Shown piece by piece: positions 44,452-56,734 of a stretch of DNA of 64,000 bases (positions are counted from its first letter, which is position 1; each line of letters opens with the position of its first letter). Origin of the DNA: Tubulanus polymorphus. Its lineage: Eukaryota; Nemertea; Palaeonemertea; Tubulaniformes; Tubulanidae. The notes under the pieces were generated by a model. The model was given only the letters and a program-made list of their open reading frames with translations, did not search any database and was not told where the DNA came from. The stretch is taken from contig NC_134036.1 of assembly GCF_964204645.1 (NCBI RefSeq), positions 6,459,600 to 6,523,599 on the forward strand. Direction: 5' to 3'. The translations under genes were made by a program, and so were the position numbers.

Positions 44452-45172
44452 GAGCATACATGTTAGAATCATTTTTATACGTATTTGCCTGCACGGTTTA
44501 TGTGTTGTCTGTTCATGATGTATTTCGAAGATTCAAATATATCTATGATACACGTTACGCGTTGAAAAGAATATGATTGTAATTTTTCATGGATTCATGC
44601 GACTGTTTGGGCTTAGTAATACATCATACTAACACTACCCATGTTTTAATTCGCTATCCAACCCCATCTCAAGTAGGTGTCTCAGAAATAGAATACACGT
44701 GCCATCAATTTACATGGAGAATTATCTGCGAAAGCGTACTCCAGTATCCGCTATTCTCAAAACGCTTCAGAATAAATTTGCGTATGGTTCAAAAAGATGT
44801 ATTTTTGATTAAATTTATTTTGAGAAAGTTCTATGAAGCGGTTGTTTAAAAAGTGGTCTTATGGACAAGTCACATATCTTTCATCCTCGCATGCCAGGGG
44901 CCTGGTATCGCACCCCGAACTCGTTTCCACCACCCCCTTGCCTCACGACGCGTGATTTCATTACTGGTTGAAATACCTCCTCGTACGCTGATTGGTCCAT
45001 TTAACGGGAAAATCAACAGAAGCCTATAATGTCGTTTGCTTAAAGCGCTGTGATTGGTACGACCGGATTCTGGTCGGCTAGTAACGACTCCAACGACTCG
45101 TGAGATCAAGGGGTTCGGGGAACACGGCTTTAGCTTAGTGAATTCGATTCCCACGACAGGTGAAGATGCATA
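44452..45172. other. Intergenic region
   Basis: No gene. A frame at 44870-45223 (minus) is GC-richer but has no recognisable domain. A B-box-like GAATTCGATTCCC followed by AGGTGAAGATG near 45140-45168 resembles that at 25919-25950, suggesting fragments of one SINE family. Confidence 0.4.
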
Positions 45173-45346
45173 CATTGGAACCTCGTTACAACGAACCTCT
45201 GGGGACCAGAAAATATTGTTCATATTAACAGATATTTCGTCATATCCAGTGTGAAATTAATCAAATTGTCTAATGTGGGACACAATCTTGTATTTGTTAT
45301 GTCCGATGAATCGTTGTATCCCAGTTAGTTATAACGAGTTCCACTG
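45173..45346. mobile_element. 174-bp MITE, family M, copy 1
   Basis: Inverted ends: CATTGGAACCTCGTTACAACGAAC on the left and the complement of CAGTGGAACTCGTTATAACTAAC on the right, preceded by TA. Same length and layout as 62328-62501. No ORF. Confidence 0.75.
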
Positions 45347-45745
45347 GATCTCTATATGAATGTGCAATTTTGACAGTCTATAATTTAATCGTGTTCGAAT
45401 ACGTGCCAATGACACTTTCGTACTACGATATCATTTGCAGCTCGAGTGAAAGTGAGACACCATGAAAGAACGAAAACGCAATGAAGCGAAGATATTTGAA
45501 TATTTTAATCGAAGTATCAAAGTTTCTCTTAAAAGCCTTAAAACATTACCTACGTTTTAATACCGTGTTGATACAATATATCAATATGTACTTAAAGATG
45601 ATTGTCTTACAATTTCGAGACAAAACATAACTTGACAGCAGAGAAGTGGCACCCCCAAATCGCCCTGTTTTCAATACAAACAAAAAACGTATTTGTTCAT
45701 GATTGATGCCCTGATTTGAAACGACAAATATAAGGAGCAAGTTTA

Positions 45746-45850
45746 ACAGCTCTCGGTAAGGTTTGACTCGAGAGTAAAGTCGGTTTTTTTCAATATTTCC
45801 AATGCTTTAACTCTAGAGTCAAACTTAACCGAGAACTGTAGAACCTGGTC
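45746..45850. mobile_element. Palindromic MITE, family P, copy 3 (diverged)
   Basis: AGCTCTCGGTAAGGTTTGACTC and its inverted partner GAGTCAAACTTAACCGAGAACT flank a T-rich centre. Inner and outer blocks match 179-290 in order (GTTCTGAGTTAAGATTTGACTC there), but more diverged. Confidence 0.55.
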
Positions 45851-46053
45851 AAAATGCACTGCATGAATAATTACTTCTATCATTAAAAAGATCGTCACTA
45901 AGTAATTCTATGATAAAAGAAACGACATCAGGGCTGGCAATATTAAAAATAAACACACCACTTTTGGCCTAAACAAGAACTTAAACACGTTTTGATCCAA
46001 CTTTGAAAATATGAAACTTACGTGGATTACGTCATTGCGTTTCTAGAATAATT

Positions 46054-47500
46054 TTATACGAAGTCCATAACCCAAACATTGCTCTGGAGAATATTATCGA
46101 ATTCTTGTTTCAGTTCGACGTATTCGTCATATGTTTCTGGTAACTGCAATATCTGGGCACATGTTCGAGCAACTGGAGCTCGTTGGAGACCGTCTACCTT
46201 AGTAAAGGTCACGTCAATCTTTTTGGCAGTTACAGATGTCAGAACCAGTACAATAGCGGAGGAACTTAGACAACATGCTTTCATCCAATGATCTGACATA
46301 TATCTTCAGTAACGTAGCAACATTTGACTGAGGAGCTGACAAAACGTTTGGAAAAGAAAGTAATTCTACCACTTTGCGACAGGAGGGTTTAAGATCCGTA
46401 CAAAGATCGAGGTACTGTTTATATGATATTGTTACATATTTCTGTATCATAGGTTTTATACAATCAACTATAAATCTCGGCTTTTGCACCAATTCCTGGT
46501 GACTAATTTCCCGAATCAACATGGAGAAGTTCTCCTTCGTAGGAAGTTTCCGACATTCATATCCCCCCAGTATGTCTATTATCTCTTCGACGTCATTTGC
46601 CTCATCATCGAAATTAGCCAATGCGCGTCGAAATACCAGCTCCTCAGACGGAGAAACATATTTCAGGAATGATTCGACCAAGTCTACGCTATCATCCTGC
46701 TGGAAGAACAATTCGGAAACAAATGGCTGCGCGAGGAATATTGGGAAATATGATGTTTCCTGAAATCCTTTACTGATGATGCGTCCTACAGCCTCCCATT
46801 TCTCTGTGCCATAATCATGGCGCATGAGAGGGATCATCTGACTACTACCCGTCATACATTGCTTTCTAAATTCTGACCAAAATTCAGTAAGACACTCTCG
46901 AAAGACACCGTGTCCTTCTCCGGCTTCAACATTTCCATTAGGGAGTATCATTCGAGCATTTATTATTTTCCCCATCACCGATGCATCACAAAAAGCGTTT
47001 ATCATATCTTCGACCATGGCTGTTCTGCGAACCAGAAGGTTGTATACTTCCCGTTCAATGCGATTTATCTCTTCTTGTGATAACTCGCCACTCGTCAGTA
47101 CTCTGAATTGAATTGTAGGCGTATCAGGCTGTATCAATTCGAAATCATTAAAGTTGATATCTGCTATACCATCACGGGAATGTGTATCATTTGCACCCGT
47201 ATGTATGCCAACAGCACCGGTAGGCACATAACCAGACTGAATCCCGGCCGCAAATGGAGTTGAAAGTGTATGGGCAGATTGGGTATGCGTAGTTAAAATG
47301 ATAGGTTGAATATCACTACTAGCCGAAATTGTAGATGAGGCTGCTGGCGTAAACGACAATGCCGGTTGCATCAACGAAAACATAGGTAAAGTTGACTCAG
47401 AAATCGGTGGCTGGTGGGTATTAGCAAGAAAGGACGACATGGATGGCAAGGATGTTTCATCATCACTATCGTCAACTAATTTAAATAGCACGGCAATCCA
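46054..47500 (-). pseudogene. HECT-type E3 ubiquitin ligase, frameshifted near the C-lobe
   Basis: Minus strand. The N-terminal ~120 residues are Ser/Thr/Pro-rich and variable. The HECT N-lobe follows (NARMILPNG, GHGVFRECLTEFWSEF, ISKGFQETSYFPI), then YVSPSEEL, SKFLRYCTGSD and the C-lobe with RAPVARTCAQILQLPETYDEY, whose Cys (codon about 46161-46159) is at the thioester position. The reading frame breaks between CTGSD and VTAKKIDV at about 46240, so the C-lobe is in another frame (46054-46299). The layout resembles G2E3-like HECT proteins multiplied in many invertebrates. A possible splice acceptor, CTATTTAAATTAG, lies at about 47475-47490; the first ATG is near 47440. Pseudogene, or one-base assembly error. 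Confidence 0.8.
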
Positions 47501-48310
47501 CAGTGAGTGGGTTAGGTATGGAGTTCAAATATATCCCGGCAGAGACTTGAGCGCAACCGTAAAATCAGAAGTCTTTTACGCCTATGACAAGGATTAGTTC
47601 TTACCCAAAAGATATCTTTTCTCAGTAGACTTTTCTACCCATATGGGTTAATAAATCCAGGAAGAAAGACACTCTAAATATTTGGATGGATATATGAAAG
47701 CTGTGGGTACTGGAGTGTGTAGTGTGGTGTGTAGTGTGATCTGTGTTCATTTGTGGCCAGCACACAGATCACATTGTTCAATGGGGTTTGGTCCAGGACT
47801 CGCGAGATTTTCAACAACACGGAAGTAACGTGTAATAAACGATGACTTGAATTGCATGACTACCTACCACCCTTCATTATTGTTGGAAAACTAAACGTTC
47901 GGCACTGGCTAAAAATTAGTAATAACATTTTAGAAATGGCCAGAATTTTAACTTAGGTTCTATCTCATTTTTATTTTACAATTGCGATTGGTAAAATTGT
48001 TTTTTAAACGGCCGTTAAGGCTTCATGTTTCGCTGCAATTCACTGCAAATAGTTACGCAACTACGCACATTTCAGTGTTTTTGGCAGCTGTACACTCAAT
48101 CGGCACCGTTCGTGACTAGCTTCACTGCGGAATTATCATTAATTAACATCGCCATATCACATCATCAACTTATATTGTGCCTTAAAACCCTAACAGCCGA
48201 AATAATTGAAATGCACACACGATTTCTATCATTGAAAATTGGCCATGTTTGTGTTTGCTGCTTCGCTTAAATCCCGCGCGGTGGTGCAACCGCGCGGAGT
48301 GGGGCCGATA
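47501..48310. other. Intergenic region upstream of the HECT gene
   Basis: Contains a GTGTGGTGTGTAG-rich stretch and a hairpin (GTGATCTGTGT / ACACAGATCAC, about 47738-47774), and a short GC-rich palindrome CCGCGCGGTGGTGCAACCGCGCGG at about 48273-48296. About 47610-47690 resembles 49190-49290. No gene. Confidence 0.45.
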
Positions 48311-49055
48311 CGCAAAAACCGTAATGTTTCCAATGTCTCCATTTTAACGCATGCGCATTAGGCTTAGTAAGTGTTGAAAAAGTCTAAGTCGAGAAATCAG
48401 TACAGTGCGCAGGCGTCATGACAGTGTTTACATGTTTCAAAACTGGGTCATGTCACACACAGTACGGTATTCGCTTGAAATGAACCAGCGTGAACTTTAG
48501 CAGCGGGATCGTGATGTCTAAATAATCTCGTATCATATGCTTGCGTATTATATGTTAATACAATTAAAAGAATCCAAATAAATAAAATAAACAGTGACAT
48601 TGGGGATCACCATAGAAAGTGCACCAAAGTTCATAATGGTTACCATTTCGAGATCAGCATTTTCGGGATTCGAACGTGATAGCGTCGTATAAAATAAATC
48701 AGCGACACTGGAGTCATCAAAGTTCAAATTGAAATGAAATAAGTTCAGTATTTTTCGGGGCTCGAATCTGGTAGCGCCACAAAAATAAACGAGTGACACT
48801 CGGGTCATCAATGTTCAAATCAAATTGAAATAAGATGAAATAAGATAATTATTTATTGTGGGATTCGAATCTAATAGAAACGGAAACATGGAGTCATCAA
48901 AACACACATTCATTATGCGTCCTGACATGACCCAGTTTTGAAAGTTCTGACATGTAGTGACGCCTGCGCACTCAACCGATTTCTGGACTTTCACCAACAC
49001 TCACTAATGCGCATGCGTTAAAAACGGAGACATTGGAAACATTACGGTTTTTGCG
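48311..49055. mobile_element. Long-TIR MITE with 8-bp target duplication
   Basis: 745 bp. Ends CGCAAAAACCGTAATG and CATTACGGTTTTTGCG, with inverted homology continuing about 150 bp (GCATGCGCATTA, GCGCAGGCGTCA, AACTGGGTCATGTCA). GGCCGATA is duplicated at 48303-48310 and 49056-49063. The centre (about 48650-48900) holds three imperfect copies of a roughly 100-bp unit (GGGATTCGAA..., GAGTCATCAAA.GTTCAAAT). No transposase. An 8-bp duplication points to hAT-like elements. Confidence 0.88.
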
Positions 49056-49063
49056 GGCCGATA

Positions 49064-50741
49064 CGTCCGGAGTTATGTTCAATATGGATGAATCTAGAAT
49101 GTTTATACGTTCAGTTGCGTTTATCCTATCAAATTAATGAATATATCAATTAAATTTTCTCAATTCGATAGACTTCAACAAGTCATTTACGCCAGCGAGG
49201 ATGATTTGTCTTTTATCAACTTGTCTACCCCTACGGGCTAATAGATCTAGGATTCTGATTAGTATGGATAAATCTAGAATATTCACAGTACGTTAACCCT
49301 ATCGAATAGATTAGTTCAATTATCTGAATAACTATTTCGATATAGTTAACCATTTTACAGTATAGGCATTCGAAAGGACCACAGTGCATGTAACCAGTGT
49401 GAATGTATTTTATCTACACGAATAGATGATATATACTGAAAACCGCTGTCGAAAACAGAAAGTTCTGACCGTTTTTACAGTAACTGCCTCGAGGCGTTTT
49501 ACATACATACTCCACGCTGTAATATTAAATCAATATCCCTCTCGGTTACAGTCGATTCATAGAAAACGCTGAGATACGCAGGATATTTCAAATACGAATG
49601 AAGCTATGCTCATAATCTCTAGCTTTGAATCCAGAGAATTGTGCCAATTTTCGTCGATGGAGACATCTTAATTTAATTAAAAAAGCACTTTCTTTTAATT
49701 TGAACACAATTTATGGCTAAAGATTTACTAGCTAATACCTGTGCTCAATATTAAATGTGCTCATCGTCCATATCTTGCTTTGAATCTCGATTTTCAAAAA
49801 ATCGCATTTGAACACAAATCAAGCCTTGTGATACAATAGATAACAGCAATTTGACCGAATATATTTTTCAACGCCAAATATTTAATCTATACCGTTTATT
49901 CGGTTCTCTTCAGATTTTTCAATCCGAGATCGATGTTCATCCTTAATTCGTTTGAGAAAATTAAAATGGGATAATTACACCCAACGGAACATGCTTAGAA
50001 TACAAGCAACGCGAAATCGCTTCACCCATATAGGCCTACTAAAGTGAGATGCACGAAATTTCAAAATAATAATTTTCGATGTTTTGGAGCCACCACTCAG
50101 ACTCGTTGAGCCTCATATAAAAGATTTTGTGTTCGATGAATTTTTTGTTTGATTCACGTTTCATATTCTAAATATTAATCAAATCAACATCTTTTTCGAT
50201 GTTAATTAGTTTTTCTGTAAAACTGTGCACTATACGCAGTTATAGTTTCAAAATTGGATAGAATTTCGACAAAATAACTTGAATCTAATAAGTTTTTCTT
50301 TTTTACAATTAACAACGGGTTCGGTGATCTTTCTTTTTAGTTACGTCTGTGATACGTGTGGAAAACAAAAACGATGATATATTTAGTAATTGGTGTTTGA
50401 AAATATTTAACGAGTCAGAAAATTCGGATTTGAATATTTCTGCTCGGTTTAAACTTGGGTGTTTTGAGTGTATGCCGTTTCACGATAAGCTTGGCAGAAT
50501 ATATAGCAATTAGTAAACTCACTGAAACTAGAATAACCGCGAACATCAAGAAGTTCTTCATTCAGTTGCGTCATTATTCTTTATCCTATGCTGAAAATGC
50601 ATCGTACACATTTTAGCTGGAAACGATTGATGAATTTTCGACTCGGTGGAGCGAATTTTCTGATTGGATGAAATCGGATCGTGATGCGACCAATAAACGA
50701 TTCTATGAAACTTGACGAATTTCGTTCATTCTGTCGCAGTG
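49064..50741. other. Upstream flank of the intact receptor gene
   Basis: No ORF. 49350-49620 and the last ~250 bp before the start are inverted homologues of sequence upstream of the dead copy (20390-20640 and 17400-17700). Core promoter not identified with confidence. Confidence 0.55.
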
Positions 50742-53700
50742 ATGTTGTTCGGTATGGAACAGCGACTGAGAGCGCTGTTTATAGCAGCGCTGATCGTCTG
50801 TCAAGTTCGCATCGCGCGCGCTGATCGCGCAGACTCTATCGAGGAATCGTCTGTGACGGTAAGTTCGTCTTGTAACAACACGTTGAACCAGCTAGATTCT
50901 ACGTCCGGTTACATCGTTTCACCGAATTACCCTACGTTAACGAGCGGTGTTGAATGTCGTTGGTTCATCAACAGTTCTTTACCGGGAACTTTTCACGTCC
51001 AAGTTTTCTACGAAATCGCGCTTTCATTGTTTTGTAATGATAACTATCTTCTCGTCTACCAATCTGATAACAGATTCTGTGGCGATGGAAAACATGAAAT
51101 TCGCCGTGACGATTCGATCTCGTTGATGTTTAGGAGTGACGTCGATGGCGCGCGAGGTAGTCGGGTTTATATCATATACCATTTCGAACGAATCCGATTG
51201 AAAATCCGTAACGACTGCTATAGATTGAATTTAGTGAATGAATCAAAAACATCGACCGGATACAAATTGATGATGTACCTAGATTATAGGTGCCGTTGGT
51301 TTTTCGAATGGAACGACATCCCAGTTGGTTTGGCGATGAATTTCACATACGAAGATTTGGATTTAAAAGTATTTACCGGCACGGTAGTCGATCCAGCGAC
51401 ACAATTTCGAATCTATGATGGGTGGAGCACCAGCAGTGACCCAATAGCGCGAATTGGTTTCCAAAGCGGACATGAGCCGTCATCGTTTTATACGAAAACT
51501 AAGAAGGCAATGATTTCTGCGTCAAACCAACGCAAAACGAGAACTATACTTTTAGTTCAGACGTACAAAATATCAGATTGGAACGTCTCTAATCCGTTGA
51601 TTCAGATCTCTAATAACGATTCGGGAGTGCTCATTCCCGATGACAACAATTTACACGTAATAACTCGATCGAAACGCTTACACTGCTGGTCTATCACAGT
51701 GCAGGTGTTACAGTACGTCGTCTTTAAGTGGACACGTGATCTCGTCACATCAGGTGATGTCATAGGTGTATATAAACAAGACGGGTTACGCGTTGTAGGA
51801 ACTGACATTTTACTCGGTTACAACTACCTGCAATCACTGAGTGTCAAATCTGACGGCTTTCTCGTCATACTGTGCGTTTTTACGAGGCCGAACATCACAG
51901 AACCGAATGTGAAAATTGACTTCAGAATGAAATCAACATCGATGTCAAAACTTCGCATTCATAAACCTCCGGTAAGTGCCGAATTGTGGATACTCCAAGA
52001 TTGAAACTCAAGCAAAGATTCGCAGCAGTGGTAAATATTTTTCAGTTAATGAATTCTGCTATCTGTATATTTTAGATAAGACACTCCAACACAATACCAA
52101 TGCCATATTTCCATATTTTTCCGTCTACATCGAGGACGTTAGAGTATCGTGTTAGTCTGTATGAAATCAAATGGAAAGTCGATATTTATGAAGAGAAATT
52201 GGAACTAACAGTTTTATCAGAGAACTGCGAGCGAGCTGGATTTTACATATTCGACGGTGGTAATTTCTCGGCTAGACGATACGGTCCGTATTGTCCCGGT
52301 TCATCGGGTTATCGACGAAGTGTCATCGGTCTGATTACATCCGGTGGTCCTGTCATCGTAGTAGGCTATACTTATAACCGACCTCCTAAGCCCCTGGTTC
52401 ACGATAAGATTGCGAGATTACAGTTTCGTCCGACTGATTGTGACGGTTATGCTCAACGAAATGGAAAAATACAGGTTACAAAAACGTCACACTGTTTCAG
52501 GATTACACCAGAAAACCGAGCAGTACCATTACACAGAATTTACATATTATCACAGCACGAATATGAAATTGGTGAATGTGTGCCTATTGTTATGACAATC
52601 TACAACGCGAGATGTAGATCTCAAATGCCACTCAGTATTCTGCGTCTAAATTCCAGTCTCATACTGCACACTGTAACATTCCGGCAGGCGAATTTCCTCT
52701 CGAAATATCCGTACATCGTTGAATTACGGCGTATTTGTCAAACGTTGAAAATCCCTAACTCACCAACTACGACGCAGAGCGGCGAAGGCGATTGTGGAAT
52801 TCTACAGTCACCGAATTACCCAGCACCTCTTGCTACTTCATCTGTCATATTAAAATACAAACTCTCGTTCAAATATACCAAATTAAGAATTCAGTTTTAC
52901 CGATTTGTCATTAAATCGATGGAAAGGACGTCGTGCATCAAGGAAAGCCAATACAGACCTGAACCAGTGACATTCCTACAGGAGTTTACTCATGCAGAAT
53001 TTAATAAGTTAATAGGCGTTGCCCGCCACGTAACGAAACTATGCGATACGTTTGCTGAATCGGGAGTTACGTTTTACAGCATAAGAGAAACATCGTTGTG
53101 GTTTGAAGTGAAAAACCGAATACCCCCATTCAAGATACAATACATATTAGAAATACAGTTACCGGCGAAAAGGCGTGGAACTTTTTGTAAATTGGGGTTT
53201 AAATACTCGGGAATGTCATGCGTTAAATATATCAGAGATGAACGTTTGAATTGGGAGAATGCTGAATTGTATTGTAGACAGAAGTACGGGGGACATCTAC
53301 TCAGTATCAACTCACAACAGGAAATGATTTCGATTAAACCACTATTTGCTATATACCCGCTGATTAATATGGCGTTTTCAAAGAAAGCGCTCTTAATGAT
53401 GATTGGACTGAAGAAAATGGTAATTTAGTTCGTATTCTAAGTATCACAAAGTGTCTATTAAAATGATTATAAGAATATCAAATTATTATATTTCAAGAAA
53501 AATAATGGTTTTTACATGTGGACGGATGGTAAACCATTGAGCTACACTGAGTGGTATAAACCTGCAAATAACGACACGATACCAGAAGTTATTCGAGGAT
53601 TGATATCTCCTCTTAGAAAACAACCGATAAATGATGAAAATATGCTGTGTACAGCGATGATACTTAATAACCCACGCGGTTCGGCGAACTGGGTTCGATT

Positions 53701-56700
53701 CCCCTGCGAACTCGAAGAAAGTCACACGAGTTTCGTTTGCGAAACCAAAAGAATCGATGTGAATACAGATTTAGATGGTAATACAACGAGTAATTCATCA
53801 TCCGGAGCTTACAGACAACACCTTTCGAATAGGGATAAGATGAATGCCAATTGTACAGTAGGTTGGTTAAGCATAGGAGGAAAATGTTACCAGATCCTGA
53901 CTGAATGGCACACGAATCAAAGTTTACATACCAATAGCGCAAGTCAAATGTGTCATGGAATCCGCGGTGAAATAGGTACGATAAATGATCTGATACACAC
54001 TAAAATGTTGATTGCCAGATTCCAATATCAGCACCAGTATGGCGCTATTCTAGCTAAACGATTTAGCAATCAGTGGATGGAAATAAAAGCGGTTGTAACG
54101 AGTGATGAAATAGCTTATAATCATTCTGTTTATTGGGTATTGATACCCTGGTATAATCAATCAGATACAGCGCATTCTGTATTGTGTTCCTACAATGTAA
54201 CTGATGAAGAGTTAGCTTCTATAAGCGGTTGTAAATCGTGGCAGTTTGAATGTAACGATCAAAGATGTATCAGCGACCATCGCGTATGTGATACCAGACA
54301 CGACTGTCAACACGGTGAAGATGAACTCGATTGTTCGGATATCAATTTACACAGTCAGTTTCAATGCAATGATGGTCAGGTTGTATCCATAAGTGGTTTC
54401 TGTGATTTCATACAGGATTGTGTGGAAGGTTCTGATGAGAACTCGTGTATTTATTCGCCGTGTTTGTCCGAAGAATTTTCCTGTAAAAGTGGTCAATGTG
54501 TCAGTATGTCTAAACGATGCGATAGTGTGACTGATTGCAATGACGGTTCTGATGAAGTGGGATGCATCGCTCAACTGTGTAAGGGATTCCTATGTAACAG
54601 TGGTGACTGTATCAGTTCTCAGTTGTATCAGGATGGTGTCGTGGATTGTAGTGGAAGCCTCCAAGAAGATGAATTAGTATTAGCTACTAATGTTACAGTG
54701 AATCCTAAGGTTAATTGTAATAATGAAAACTACTGTACGACTAACTTCACAAATCTTTGTGCGAAATCTGATGAACAAAGATGTTCTTTCAATTCTCCTC
54801 ATTGTTATTCAAGACGTCACAGATGTATTCTAGAAAGAATGACGAATGGTTTCCCAGTTTGTAGAAATCTCGAGCACGTGTTGAGATGTGAAGAATTTGA
54901 ATGCCCAGCTGGTACTGTAAAATGTCCAGCATCGTACTGTATACCGATCAGACAGGTGTGCGATGGTCAATCAGATTGTCCTAATTCAGAAGATGAACTA
55001 AACTGCGATGCACTTTCCTGTCCAGGAATGTTTAAATGTGGTCAGGAAAATCGATGCACTCCACAATCTGAAGTTTGTAATGGTGTCGGAAATTGTAAAT
55101 ATACAACTGATGACGAGGCTTTCTGTAACGTCACCTGTCGTGAAGGTTGTAAGTGTCAAGGTCATTTGATCGATTGTAAAAATTCCGGTTTAACAAATAT
55201 TACCGGTCTTTACCCGGCATCAACTCGAGTTTTAATTTTGTCAAATAACGAAATTATCTTGGATATGTGGACATTCTTTTCGTATATCTATTTGCGAATG
55301 CTCAACATTTCCTACAATGAATTGTCATATATTTTACCAAACTCGTTCTCAAACCTGCATAATCTACATACATTAGACCTTACATACAACAATATAACGT
55401 CTGTATTTGCTAATACATTCGCCGGTTTGTACAGTTTGAAAGAGTTATTGATAACTGAAAATCCAATAAGTCATTTAGAGGATGATACGTTCAAAGATTT
55501 GAAGTCACTTAAAATTATCGACCTTCACGGACTTAGTTTGTCGGTTATTGGCAGGAATGTGTTTCGAGGTTTATCTACATTACAGTTATTGAATATCAGC
55601 AGTAACAGAATCCATCATATTTCGCTTTACGCATTTTCTGGATTAATTTCACTTGAAATCCTGGATGTAACCAACAACTACAAAGTTATTGCTGTCGACA
55701 GAAAGGTTTTCGACAATCTGACATCGTTAATCTCACTAAGGTCGGATGCTTACAAATTTTGCTGCATGGCTCCGAATGTTGACCAGTGCATTCCTGAAGC
55801 CGATCAATTTTCCTCCTGTTCTGATCTGATGGGTAACACAGTCCTCAGAGCTATTATTTGGGTCATCGCTTCATTCAGTTTTATCGCTAACGGAATTGTC
55901 ATTTCTCTTCGCATTCAAACGATTCGATTCTATTCAAATCAATCTTCGGACATCATCATTATTAATGTAGCTGTGTGCGATTTTATGATGTCTATGTATT
56001 TGTTTCTGATCGCTGGAGCCGATTATACTTATAAGGGAATTTACTTTCTCTATTCAGAATCATGGACGGACAGTTTGTTTTGTCGTCTCGCTGGAGTCGT
56101 GGTCACTATTTCCTGTGAAGGTTCATTGATATTTTTACTCATCATGACACGTCACAGATATTCAAATGTCGTTAATCCATTTTCTGGAAACCAAATTACA
56201 TCTCCAAAACATGTGCGCTTTATTTGTTGCACATGTTGGATTTTATTGTGTGCTATTGCATTACTACCTCTTACACCTTTTCCTTACTTTGGAAACAACT
56301 TCTACGGCACTACTGGAGTTTGTTTAGCAATAAATTTAATTTCAATTGATGTCGACGCCTGGGAATATTCATTCGCTATTTTTGCCGTGGTTAACTCGGT
56401 CATACTTGCTACGATAATGGCGACTTATGCGCATATGTACAGACTCGTATCAGGAAGCAGGTCTGGTTCTGGTAGAGCTGATCCCACCGAACTGATTCTG
56501 GCACGCAGGAGTTTGGTGATAAATCTTTGTAATTTATTTTGCTGGCTGCCGTTAATTATCGTTCAGTTTTGCACGGTATTAAGGGTAGAAATACCGAATC
56601 AGGTGGCGGCTTGGCTGGCGGTTCTTTTCTTACCGATCAACTCGTCCCTCAATCCCCTTCTTTACACAATACTGACTATCGATATGAAATCCATACGAGC

Positions 56701-56734
56701 AAAAACTAAACGCAGGCAACATCGAAGCAATTAG
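50742..56734 (+). CDS. Intact CUB / C-type lectin / LDLa / LRR / 7TM receptor (GRL101-like)
   Basis: Exons 50742-51971 (donor G|GTAAGT), 52076-53419 (acceptor TATTTTAG, donor G|GTAATT), 53498-56734 (acceptor TTTCAAG); all junctions are phase 0; about 1936 residues. Start is the Met of MLFGMEQRLR, shared with the dead copy and followed by a signal peptide. Order: CUB (residues about 45-160), an unassigned extracellular region, a second CUB-like part (CGILQSPNYP, about 650), C-type lectin fold spanning exons 2/3 (WENAELYCRQKYGGHLLS to WTDGKPLSYTEW), a second degenerate lectin, about six LDLa modules (from about 1100, CDTRHDCQHGEDELDC type), Cys cap and about eight LRRs (about 1400-1600), FCCMAPN hinge, 7TM from about 1639 with TRHRY and NPLLY. 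The LDLa-LRR-7TM part matches GRL101 and relaxin-receptor-type LGRs; ligand unknown. Confidence 0.93.

Noticed and set aside
44870..45254. 117-codon minus frame and overlapping plus frame
   Set aside because: Region looks like a GC-richer repeat/SINE fragment; both strands open, no recognisable motif.
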